Shown piece after piece: positions 1 to 7,062 of a stretch of DNA of 10,543 nt. The position numbers were made by a program, and so were the translations under genes. Under the pieces are notes generated by a model, which did not search any database, was not told the origin of the DNA, and saw nothing but the letters and a program-made list of their open reading frames with translations. How positions within the stretch are numbered: the stretch's first letter is position 1; the number at the start of each line of letters is the position of its first letter. This DNA is from an uncultured Opitutia bacterium (lineage in GTDB: Bacteria; Verrucomicrobiota; Verrucomicrobiia; Opitutales; Opitutaceae). Where the stretch lies: assembly GCA_937952235.1 (NCBI GenBank), contig CALFZM010000314.1:1-10543 (forward strand), read 5' to 3'.

Positions 1-2369
1 ACGGCGGCATGGGCTACGCCGGCGCCGTCATCACGCCGTTCTACGACTCGATGCTGGTGAAGAGCATCACCAGCGGCCAGACCTACGACATCGCGATCAA
101 CCGCGCCCGCCGCGTGCTCTCCGAGTTTCGTATCCGCGGCGTGAAGACGAACATTCCGTTCCTGGAAAACGTCATCACCCACCCGCAGTTCCGCTCGGGC
201 CAGGCGACCACCACGCTGATCGACACCACGCCGGAGCTCTTCGCCTTCAAGCCGCGGCGCGACCGCGCGACGAAGCTGCTCACGTTCCTGGGCAACGTCA
301 TCGTCAACGGCAACCCGCACGCCAAGGGCTTCCGTCCCGACAGGCCGTTTCCCGCCGCGGCGCTGCCCGCCTACGACCACAGCCTGCCCCCGCCTCCCGG
401 CACGCGGCAGAAGCTGCTCGAACTCGGCGCGAAGGGGTTCGCCGAATGGACGGCGAAGCAGAAGCGGCTGCTCGTCACCGACACCACCTGGCGCGACGCG
501 CACCAGTCGCTGATGGCGACGCGCGTGCGCAGCTACGACATGCTGGCCTGCGCCGACGCGCTCGCGCGCCGCGCCCCCGGCCTGTTCTCGCTCGAGATGT
601 GGGGCGGCGCGACCTTCGACACCGCGATGCGGTTCCTCAGCGAGGATCCGTGGGAGCGCCTGCGCCAGCTCCGCGCCAAAGTGCCGAACGTCTGTTTCCA
701 GATGCTGTTCCGCGGGGCCAACGCCGTCGGCTACACCAACTATCCGGACAACGTCGTCGCCGGCTTCGTGAAGCACGCCGCGGCGAGCGGGATGGATATC
801 TTCCGCGTCTTCGACTCCCTCAACTACCTGCCCAACCTGCGCGTCGCGATGGAGGCGGTGAACGGCACCCACGGCGTGTGCGAGGCCGCCATCTGCTACA
901 CGGGCGACATCCTGGACGACCGGCGCGACAAGTTCTCCCTGCACTATTACGTGCGCATCGCGAAGGAGCTCGAGCGCATGGGCGCGCACTTCCTCGCGAT
1001 CAAGGACATGGCCGGCCTGTGCCGGCCTTACGCCGCGCAGAAGCTGGTGAAGGCATTGAAGGAGGAGGTCGGGCTGCCGATCCATTTCCACACCCACGAC
1101 ACGAGCGGCATCGCCGCCGCGAGCGTGCTGCGGGCCGCCGACGCGGGAGTCGACATCGTCGACCTCGCCCTGGCCGCGATGAGCGGCAGCACCTCGCAGC
1201 CAAATCTCAACTCGGTCGTCGCCGCGCTGCAGCACACGCCGCGCGACACGCAGCTCGACCTGCCGGCGCTCAACGAGTTTTCCGACTACTGGGAGACGGT
1301 CCGCGAGTACTACCGGCCGTTCGACACGGCCCCCAAGAGCGGTTCCGCGGAGGTGTACGAGCATGAGATGCCGGGCGGGCAGTACACCAACCTGAAGGAA
1401 CAGGCCGCCTCGATGGGCGTCGCCCACCGCTGGCCGGAGATCGCGCGCACGTACGCCGAGGTGAACCAGCTCTTCGGCGACATCGTGAAGGTCACGCCCA
1501 GCTCCAAGGTCGTGGGCGACATGGCGCTGTTCCTGTTCAGCAAGGGCATCAAGCCCGCCGACATCGTGAACCTGGAACCCGGTTCGACCGCCTTCCCGGA
1601 GAGCGTGATCGACATGATGATGGGCGGCCTGGGCTGGCCCGAGGGCGGCTGGCCGGAGCGCGTGTCGCTGGTCATCCTCGGCGAGAAGCGGCACGCGGAG
1701 GCCCGGGCGAAGTATGCGGCGGCCAGCGGCGCCAAGCCGCGGGCGCGGGGCGCGAAGGCCACCGAGGCCGCCACGGTCGACCTGGGCGCCCTGCGCGCCG
1801 AGCTGGCGGAGAAACACAAACGGCCCGCGGGCGACGACGACCTCTATTCGCACCTGATGTACCCGCAGGTGTTCGCGGACTACGCGAAGCACTTCGCGAC
1901 CTACTCCGACGTGTCGGTGCTGCCGACGCCGGCGTTCTTCTACGGGTTGCGGCCGGGCGAGGAGATCTCGGTCAGCATCGAGGAGGGCAAGGTGCTCATC
2001 ATCCGGCTCATTTCGATCGGCCAGCCGGACAAGGACGGCCGCCGCGCGATCAGCTACGAACTGAACGGCATCGCGCGCGAGACGTTCATCCTCGACAAGA
2101 CGGTCGCGCCGAAGACGAAGGCGCGTCCGAAGGCGGACCTCAACGACCCGACCCAGGTCCCGGCGCCGATTCCCGGCCTCATCGCGCAGCTCCAGGTGTC
2201 GGTCGGCACGAAGGTGGCCAAGGGCGACAAGCTGCTCATGATGGAAGCGATGAAGATGCAGAACACGGTCTACGCCCCCTGCGACGGCGTGATCGCCGAG
2301 CTGCACGTCGCGCTGGGCGACACCGTCGAGGCCAAGGACCTGCTGCTGAAGCTGCGCACCACGGCGTAG
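1..2369 (+). CDS. pyc: Pyruvate carboxylase, C-terminal two thirds (5' truncated by window edge)
   Basis: Biotin-dependent cytosolic enzyme that carboxylates pyruvate to oxaloacetate with ATP and bicarbonate, refilling the TCA cycle. The reading frame is open to the left edge, so the ATP-grasp part of biotin carboxylase (roughly 360 residues by comparison with complete enzymes) lies outside. Numbering from the Met at base 9: residues 1-110 are the end of biotin carboxylase (EFRIRGVKTNIPFLENVITH). The carboxyltransferase domain spans about 150-430, with DTTWRDAHQS (metal-binding Asp158), FRGANAVGYTNYPDN, the AIKDMAG lysine (Lys332, expected to be carbamylated) and the metal-binding HFHTHD histidines (359-364). 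The PC/OADA domain covers about 445-690, including an Ala-rich linker. A biotinyl domain at about 717-784 carries EAMKM with the biotin-accepting Lys749. All visible catalytic residues are intact. The next gene starts 9 nt after the stop. Oxaloacetate decarboxylase is unlikely because biotin carboxylase and carboxyltransferase are fused in this order. Confidence 0.97.
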   Translation, partial: GGMGYAGAVITPFYDSMLVKSITSGQTYDIAINRARRVLSEFRIRGVKTNIPFLENVITHPQFRSGQATTTLIDTTPELFAFKPRRDRATKLLTFLGNVIVNGNPHAKGFRPDRPFPAAALPAYDHSLPPPPGTRQKLLELGAKGFAEWTAKQKRLLVTDTTWRDAHQSLMATRVRSYDMLACADALARRAPGLFSLEMWGGATFDTAMRFLSEDPWERLRQLRAKVPNVCFQMLFRGANAVGYTNYPDNVVAGFVKHAAASGMDIFRVFDSLNYLPNLRVAMEAVNGTHGVCEAAICYTGDILDDRRDKFSLHYYVRIAKELERMGAHFLAIKDMAGLCRPYAAQKLVKALKEEVGLPIHFHTHDTSGIAAASVLRAADAGVDIVDLALAAMSGSTSQPNLNSVVAALQHTPRDTQLDLPALNEFSDYWETVREYYRPFDTAPKSGSAEVYEHEMPGGQYTNLKEQAASMGVAHRWPEIARTYAEVNQLFGDIVKVTPSSKVVGDMALFLFSKGIKPADIVNLEPGSTAFPESVIDMMMGGLGWPEGGWPERVSLVILGEKRHAEARAKYAAASGAKPRARGAKATEAATVDLGALRAELAEKHKRPAGDDDLYSHLMYPQVFADYAKHFATYSDVSVLPTPAFFYGLRPGEEISVSIEEGKVLIIRLISIGQPDKDGRRAISYELNGIARETFILDKTVAPKTKARPKADLNDPTQVPAPIPGLIAQLQVSVGTKVAKGDKLLMMEAMKMQNTVYAPCDGVIAELHVALGDTVEAKDLLLKLRTTA

Positions 2370-2378
2370 CGCCCGGTC

Positions 2379-3692
2379 ATGTCGACGCCCCCGGCTCCCG
2401 CGTCCGGGCCCGCCCCGCTGCTGCCGTGGCTGCTGGCCTGGCTCGTGGGGTTGGGCGTCGTGTTTGGCTTCAAGGCGCGGCCGGCGCAGACGGAGCTCGA
2501 CGTCGACGAATTCTACTGGATCGGGTCCACGTACTATTACCACCTCGCGTTCCGGTCGCCGGACTGGCGCCACCCCGACTGGGGCTTGCTGCCCGCGCGC
2601 GAGAACCCGCCGGTCGCGAAGTATGTCCTCGGCGCCGGCCTGCAGCTCCAGGGCCAGCCGATCGCCACGCCTGATCTGCTGGGGACGTTTTACCTGATCT
2701 TCCAGTCGACGCCGCACGCCTGGGGCGAAGGGGAAGCCTATGCGAAACGGCTCGCCGTCGTGGAGCGGATGCGCCCGGACCTGCGGGAGCGGCTCCGCGC
2801 CGGCGCCCAGCTCCAGCTCGATCGCAAGCTGCTGCAGGCGGGCCGGCGCACCGTGCTGGTCGTGATGGCGGCGGCCAGCCTGCTCGCATTCCTCCTCGGC
2901 GCCCGGTTGCTGCACCCGCTCACCGGGCTCCTCGGCAGTGTCCTGCTGGGACTGCATCCGACGGTCGCCCACTCCTTCAATCTCGCGCACTCCGACATCA
3001 TCGCGCTCGCCTTCTCGCTGGCCGCCGCCGGGACCACGCAGGCGCTGGCGCGGCGACTTTGGCCGCCCGGCCCCCTCTCGATCGGGCGGCAGTGGCCGCT
3101 GGCCGTGTCGACCGGAGTGCTCGTGGCCCTGGCCTGTGGCGCGAAAATGAATGCGCTGGTGGTGGCCGTGCTCGCCGCCGTCGCGCTGGGCGCCGCCCTT
3201 GCCCGCCGGATCCGCCACTCACCCCGGGAGGCCGCGGCGCCCGCGATCCTCGTACTCATGTCGGCGGCGGCCGCAGTCGCAGCGTTCATCCTGATCAACC
3301 CGACCTTCCTCCAGGATCCAGGCGGCGGGCTCGCCGCGGTCGTGCAGGAGCATCGTGCCACCGAGCTGATCCAGGCCCGCTTCATGCGGGATCACCTGAC
3401 CACGGTGGGCGCCAAGTTTTCTGCCGTTGCCGGCCTCTCCGTAGGTTCGCCCTTCCTGCTGGCCGCAGCCGGTGCGGCCGCCCTTGGCCTGCTCGCGTTC
3501 AGCCGGCAGGAGGGCGTGCGGTTCCTGGCGGTCTGGTTTCTCCTCGGACTGGTCGCGGTCACCTTCTGGATTCCGTTTCCCATCGGGCGCTACGTGCTGC
3601 CGGTGGTCCTGCCGGGGACGTTGCTCGCGGGCGCAATCGCGGGCTGCGCGCTTTCCGCGCTCGCCCGGCGCCTTCGTCGTGCGGGGCCCTGA
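2379..3692 (+). CDS. Multi-spanning membrane glycosyltransferase-like protein (PMT/ArnT, GT39/GT83 type)
   Basis: Probable inner-membrane glycosyltransferase that would move a sugar from a polyprenyl-phosphate donor to an acceptor on the periplasmic side. The 437-residue product has one N-terminal membrane helix (about 14-32), a long first periplasmic loop, then about eight more hydrophobic helices between 155 and 433. The first loop has the family hallmarks: an acidic DE pair (Asp43-Glu44, in DVDEFYW), where this fold keeps its catalytic Asp, and ENPPVAKY (75-82), a version of the HPPL-K motif. Also family-like are AHSDIIALAF after the third helix and the INPTFLQDPGGG loop near 300. It is shorter than typical members (usually over 500 residues) and lacks an obvious soluble C-terminal domain. 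The ATG has no Shine-Dalgarno sequence; the short gap to pyc suggests co-transcription or translational coupling, although no functional link is evident. Donor and acceptor are unknown. The fold is fairly secure, the enzymatic activity is inferred. Confidence 0.75.
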   Translation: MSTPPAPASGPAPLLPWLLAWLVGLGVVFGFKARPAQTELDVDEFYWIGSTYYYHLAFRSPDWRHPDWGLLPARENPPVAKYVLGAGLQLQGQPIATPDLLGTFYLIFQSTPHAWGEGEAYAKRLAVVERMRPDLRERLRAGAQLQLDRKLLQAGRRTVLVVMAAASLLAFLLGARLLHPLTGLLGSVLLGLHPTVAHSFNLAHSDIIALAFSLAAAGTTQALARRLWPPGPLSIGRQWPLAVSTGVLVALACGAKMNALVVAVLAAVALGAALARRIRHSPREAAAPAILVLMSAAAAVAAFILINPTFLQDPGGGLAAVVQEHRATELIQARFMRDHLTTVGAKFSAVAGLSVGSPFLLAAAGAAALGLLAFSRQEGVRFLAVWFLLGLVAVTFWIPFPIGRYVLPVVLPGTLLAGAIAGCALSALARRLRRAGP

Positions 3693-3703
3693 AAGGGCCT
3701 TGT
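3681..3703 (+). terminator. Hairpin straddling the stop codon of the glycosyltransferase-like gene
   Basis: A 10-pair stem (3681-3690 with 3694-3703, including three G·U pairs) closes on the three-base loop GAA. The inner six pairs, GGCCCT with AGGGCC, are perfect. The TGA stop (3690-3692) sits at the stem-loop junction. No T-tract follows, so this is not a classic intrinsic terminator. It could help Rho-dependent ending or protect the mRNA 3' end. It marks a plausible boundary before the beta-helix gene. Confidence 0.35.
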
Positions 3704-3802
3704 GGCGCCGTCCGCCCACCGTCAGAACCGACGCGTGTGGCTTGCCACCACCCGGGAAGTTCCTGTTGCCTCGGCCATCGCCGGTGCCCGGCTTTTCCCC
3801 GC

Positions 3803-5653
3803 ATGCGCGTCAACCGCCGCCTGTTTCCCCCCGTGCTCGCCCTCGCGGCGCTGGCCGCGTCGCACCTCGGTGGTGCGGAGCCCAAGCAGCCCGAAACGAA
3901 AAAGGCGCCCGGCCCGGGGTCGCGCTGGAGCGCCCGGTACGACCGGTCCGCGACGGCGGAGATGTTTACGGTCACGCCCGGAGCCGACGGGGTGGAGGTA
4001 GCGACCAGCAAAGCTCCGCATGAGACTGAGGAGACGCACGTGTCCCTGCTTTACCGGCTCGAGCATCCGGCGGCGGGGCTGACCTTCACGCTCACCGCCA
4101 CTGGCAGCGCGGCGCGGATGCCGATCGCCCTTTACGACGCCGCGGCCAACGAGCTCTGGCGGCACGACGGCCGCGGGGCGCCGCCGCCAGCGGTGCGGCT
4201 CGATTCCCTCCGCGTCCGCGGCCAGGTCATCTTCCGGATCCGGCGTCCGCCCGCCACGGCCGGCGCGGCCAGCGGCACGCTCCGGATCGGCGGCCTCGCC
4301 TTCACGCCGCTGGCACAGAAGCCGAAGGTGGGGTCCGACGGCTTCACGGTCGTCGACACCCTCGACGAACTGCGCGGCTACGCGAACCAGCCGCTCGCGA
4401 AGGTCAGGCTCAAGCCGGGGGTGTACACGCTCGATCGCGCGCTCTTCCGCGCGTTCATCGAGCTCACCGGCCGCGACAGCCAGTGGGACCTGCGGGGCGT
4501 GACCGTGCGCGTCGACACCCGGCTGTTCCAGCGCTTCGGCTCCGGCCCGGCGTCACCCGGCCCGGGCTACAGCGCGTTTACCGTATCCGGTTCCCGGATC
4601 CGCATCGAGGGGCTCAAGGTCGAGACGTTTGGCGACCAGCCCGGCGTCACGGTCCGCAATGCCCTCGTCAACGTGACCGGCTCCGGCGCGATGCTGCGCG
4701 CGCTCGACCTGACGACGGCCGGCTGCAGCCTCTGGGGCTACGGCAATCTGTTTGGCTCGAGCGGCCCCGACCTGCATGCGCTGGACGGCATCCGGCTGGG
4801 CTGGCCGGCGCGGGACGTCGCCGTGGTCGGCTGCCGGGTGCGCGTGCGCGCGCTGGGACACGGCATTCTCGTGCAGGGGGCGCACAACTCGCTGATTCAG
4901 GATTGTCATATCGATGGCCTGCTCCGGCCCACCAACGAGGTGCTGGCGGAGAAGTCGGGCCCGGCCTTCGACCGCAAGTTCATCGCCCGCGGGCGCAACT
5001 ACAGCGAAGGTGTGACGCTGGGTCCCGATGGCCGCATCCTGCCGGACGAGATGATCGCTCTCGGCGAGGACGGCATCAGGCTGGTGGAACAGGCCGGGGC
5101 CGACCGCCCGACCGGTGACACCAAGATCATCGGCTGCACCGTCACGCGCATGCGGCGCGGCATCTGCACCGCGTTCGGCCCCGGCGGCGACCTCGTGCTG
5201 AACTGCGTGGTGCGCGAGTGCGTCGCCGCCGGCTTCAGCATCGGCGCCGGTGATGTGGTGCGCAGCGGCCGCGCCGACGCCCGTTATGCGGAGGCGGTGG
5301 CGCTCCCCGCCCCGACGAGCTCCGGAGCCGAGGTCGACGTGGAGATCCTGGACAGCCGCGGCGGACGCGCGAATCCCCTGCTCGCCGTGATCAACGGCGA
5401 AAGCCATCGCGTCACCCTGCGCACCGCCGAAGCCGACTTCGTTCCACCCGGCCATGCCGTCGAGCTGGCCTCGCGGCGCGGGCTCGCGCACGGCATGCGC
5501 GCGGAGCCGGTGGCGAAGGGCGTCATCCTGGTCAACGAGACCCCGGCGTCCGTCCAGCTCCGCGCCGGGGCCACCGACAACGAGGTGGCGTCGCGCGGGC
5601 GGGTCGCCCCCGGCAATCGCGGCTCCGCCGCCAACAAGATCAGGAAGCTTTAG
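3803..5653 (+). CDS. Exported right-handed parallel beta-helix protein
   Basis: Secreted or surface protein of 616 residues; such folds usually bind or cleave polysaccharides, but no activity can be assigned. An N-terminal Sec signal (basic MRVNRR, hydrophobic core 7-20, likely cleavage after Ala25) decides the ATG at 3803; the open frame upstream overlaps the preceding gene and lacks these features. Residues about 45-175 look like a separate all-beta domain (alternating strands such as LTFTLTATGS and GQVIFRIRR). From about 183 the pattern changes to GFTVVDTLDELRGYA and then to helix rungs with recurring turns: DGIRL at 328 and again at 423, each followed by a V/I-x-G-C strand, then GHGILVQGAHNSLIQDCHIDG and GDLVLNCVVREC. 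This resembles pectate-lyase-like folds (beta-helix families PF13229/PF05048). I saw no recognisable lyase or glycosidase catalytic motif. The hydrolase gene follows after 7 nt, suggesting an operon. The ATG has no Shine-Dalgarno sequence; the leader is pyrimidine-rich. Confidence 0.82.
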   Translation: MRVNRRLFPPVLALAALAASHLGGAEPKQPETKKAPGPGSRWSARYDRSATAEMFTVTPGADGVEVATSKAPHETEETHVSLLYRLEHPAAGLTFTLTATGSAARMPIALYDAAANELWRHDGRGAPPPAVRLDSLRVRGQVIFRIRRPPATAGAASGTLRIGGLAFTPLAQKPKVGSDGFTVVDTLDELRGYANQPLAKVRLKPGVYTLDRALFRAFIELTGRDSQWDLRGVTVRVDTRLFQRFGSGPASPGPGYSAFTVSGSRIRIEGLKVETFGDQPGVTVRNALVNVTGSGAMLRALDLTTAGCSLWGYGNLFGSSGPDLHALDGIRLGWPARDVAVVGCRVRVRALGHGILVQGAHNSLIQDCHIDGLLRPTNEVLAEKSGPAFDRKFIARGRNYSEGVTLGPDGRILPDEMIALGEDGIRLVEQAGADRPTGDTKIIGCTVTRMRRGICTAFGPGGDLVLNCVVRECVAAGFSIGAGDVVRSGRADARYAEAVALPAPTSSGAEVDVEILDSRGGRANPLLAVINGESHRVTLRTAEADFVPPGHAVELASRRGLAHGMRAEPVAKGVILVNETPASVQLRAGATDNEVASRGRVAPGNRGSAANKIRKL

Positions 5654-5660
5654 TCTCACC

Positions 5661-6926
5661 GTGTCCGAACCCGCCCCCACCCGCCGCAATTTCCTCCACA
5701 CGCTGGGCGCGACCGCGCTGGGCGGCGCCTGGCCCGTGCTCGCTTCGGCCGCGGAGGCGCCGGGGGCTTTCCCGCCCGATCCCGCGCGGCCGCTGGCGCC
5801 GGCGCGCGCCGACCTCGGCACCCTCTGGCCGGACGTGCAGCGGCTGGCGGAGGCGGGGACCTACTCGCACTCCTTCGCCAGCGGCCGCTTCGCCACGTTC
5901 GGCGAATTCCAATCGGCGGCCCGGGAGAAGCTGCTCGAGCTGCTGCTCTACCGCCCCGAACCGGTCGAGCCCCGGCCCGAGCTGGTCGAGCGGGTCGACT
6001 GCGGCACCTACCTGCGGGAGAAGGTGGTTTTCTCGACCTCCCCGCACCTGCGGGTGCCGGCGTATGTCTTCGTGCCCAAGGAGCGGCGCGGCCGCCTCCC
6101 GGCGATCGTCGACCTGCATTCGCACGGCGGAATGTTCCTGTTCGGCAAGGAGAAGGTCATCGATTTCGGGCGCAATCATCCCGCGATGACGCGGTATCAC
6201 GAAGGCAATTACGGCGGACGCCCCACGGCGACGGCGCTCGTGCAGCGCGGGTACGTGGTGATCACGATCGACGCGCTCATGTTCGGCGAGCGCCGGGCGC
6301 TGACCGACGCGCAGATCCCCGCGGGCTGGGACCGGTCCCGCTATTCGGAGGAGGACGTGCGCACCCTGAACCAGGTGAACCGCACCCGCGAGGCGACGCT
6401 GGTCAAGGGCCTCACGCTGGCGGGCGCGACCTGGCCCGGGATCGTCTTCTGGGACGATCGCCGCACGGTGGACTATCTGGTCACGCGCCCGGAGGTGGAC
6501 CCCGATCGCATCGGCTGCCAGGGCGTCTCGATGGGCGGGTACCGCGCGCTGTTCCTGAGCGCGCTCGAACCGCGGATCCGGGCGGGCTGCGTCGTGGGCT
6601 TCATGTCGACGGTGAAGCCGATGATCCGGGCGCACCTCGACACCCACTCGTGGGTGCACTTCCTCCCCGCGATCCACCGCCACCTCGACTGGCCCGACGT
6701 CGCCGCGCTGGCCGCGCCGCGCGCCCTGTTCGTGCAGCAGTGCGCGAAGGACGGACTCTTCCCCCTGGCCGGCATGCAGGAGTCGCTCGCGCAGATCGCC
6801 TCGCACTACCGCGGCGCCGGCGCGCCCGCGCAGTTCACGGGGAGGTTCTACGACGTGCCCCACCAGTACTCGGTGGCGATGCAGGACGACGCGTTCGCCT
6901 GGTTCGACCGGCACCTCCGCGGTTGA
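5661..6926 (+). CDS. Tat-exported alpha/beta hydrolase (esterase-like)
   Basis: Probable periplasmic or surface esterase of 421 residues. The GTG start is chosen because it places a twin-arginine signal at the N-terminus: TRRNFLHTLG (Arg8-Arg9), a hydrophobic stretch, and an Ala-rich cleavage region near 28-33. A possible AGGAAG ribosome site lies at 5642-5647, rather far upstream. An upstream ATG at 5454 in the same frame would bury the signal and overlap the beta-helix gene. The core has strand-plus-oxyanion sequence IVDLHSHGG, nucleophile elbow GVSMGG (Ser290), acid Asp364 in CAKDGLFP and His401 in DVPHQYS, giving a complete Ser-Asp-His triad in the expected order. Overall it resembles the dienelactone hydrolase/acetylxylan-esterase-like group (Abhydrolase_7, PF12715). 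It lies 7 nt after the beta-helix gene, and the pair may act on the same substrate, for example removing acyl groups from a glycan. The substrate is not readable; a peptidase or lactonase is possible. Confidence 0.85.
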   Translation: MSEPAPTRRNFLHTLGATALGGAWPVLASAAEAPGAFPPDPARPLAPARADLGTLWPDVQRLAEAGTYSHSFASGRFATFGEFQSAAREKLLELLLYRPEPVEPRPELVERVDCGTYLREKVVFSTSPHLRVPAYVFVPKERRGRLPAIVDLHSHGGMFLFGKEKVIDFGRNHPAMTRYHEGNYGGRPTATALVQRGYVVITIDALMFGERRALTDAQIPAGWDRSRYSEEDVRTLNQVNRTREATLVKGLTLAGATWPGIVFWDDRRTVDYLVTRPEVDPDRIGCQGVSMGGYRALFLSALEPRIRAGCVVGFMSTVKPMIRAHLDTHSWVHFLPAIHRHLDWPDVAALAAPRALFVQQCAKDGLFPLAGMQESLAQIASHYRGAGAPAQFTGRFYDVPHQYSVAMQDDAFAWFDRHLRG

Positions 6927-6956
6927 GACCCGCCGGCCGGCCCGCGGACCTTTTCT
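6916..6956 (+). terminator. Possible intrinsic terminator overlapping the hydrolase stop codon
   Basis: TCCGCGG (6916-6922) pairs perfectly with CCGCGGA (6942-6948). The 19-nt loop contains the self-complementary GCCGGCCGGC, so alternative pairings exist. TTTTCT begins two bases after the stem. The TGA stop (6924-6926) lies in the loop. The short stem, large loop and weak T-tract make this tentative. If real, it separates the beta-helix/hydrolase unit from the receptor gene. Confidence 0.35.
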
Positions 6957-7062
6957 CCGGTCGGTTACTTCTTTGGCTGGGCAGGATCGGAAAAATCCCC
7001 AAGCGTCGGCGCGATCCGTGCTGGGACCAAGCCCGGCACCGAACACCGACCACACCTACACC

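Noticed and set aside
446..1366. A 306-codon plus-strand open frame inside pyc
   Set aside because: Arg/Ala-rich shadow frame inside the conserved carboxyltransferase domain.
3059..3802. Upstream in-frame extension of the beta-helix protein
   Set aside because: It overlaps the membrane-protein gene, is Arg/Pro/Gly-rich and would place the signal peptide inside the protein.
3693..3802. Possible promoter elements or a GTGGC-TT-GCCAC operator before the beta-helix gene
   Set aside because: The 5-bp inverted repeat is short for GC-rich DNA and no convincing -35/-10 pair could be placed.
5454..5660. ATG start upstream of the hydrolase GTG
   Set aside because: It overlaps the beta-helix coding sequence in another frame and would bury the Tat signal.
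4553..5821. A 422-codon minus-strand open frame opposite the beta-helix gene
   Set aside because: Same compositional artefact; it also runs across the junction of two real genes.
5640..7055. A 471-codon minus-strand open frame opposite the hydrolase
   Set aside because: Arg/Ala/Gly-rich shadow with no motif, whereas the plus strand has a complete catalytic triad and export signal.
6957..7062. Promoter or riboswitch upstream of the TonB receptor
   Set aside because: No cobalamin-, TPP- or other riboswitch-like conserved box and no clear -35/-10 pair was visible.
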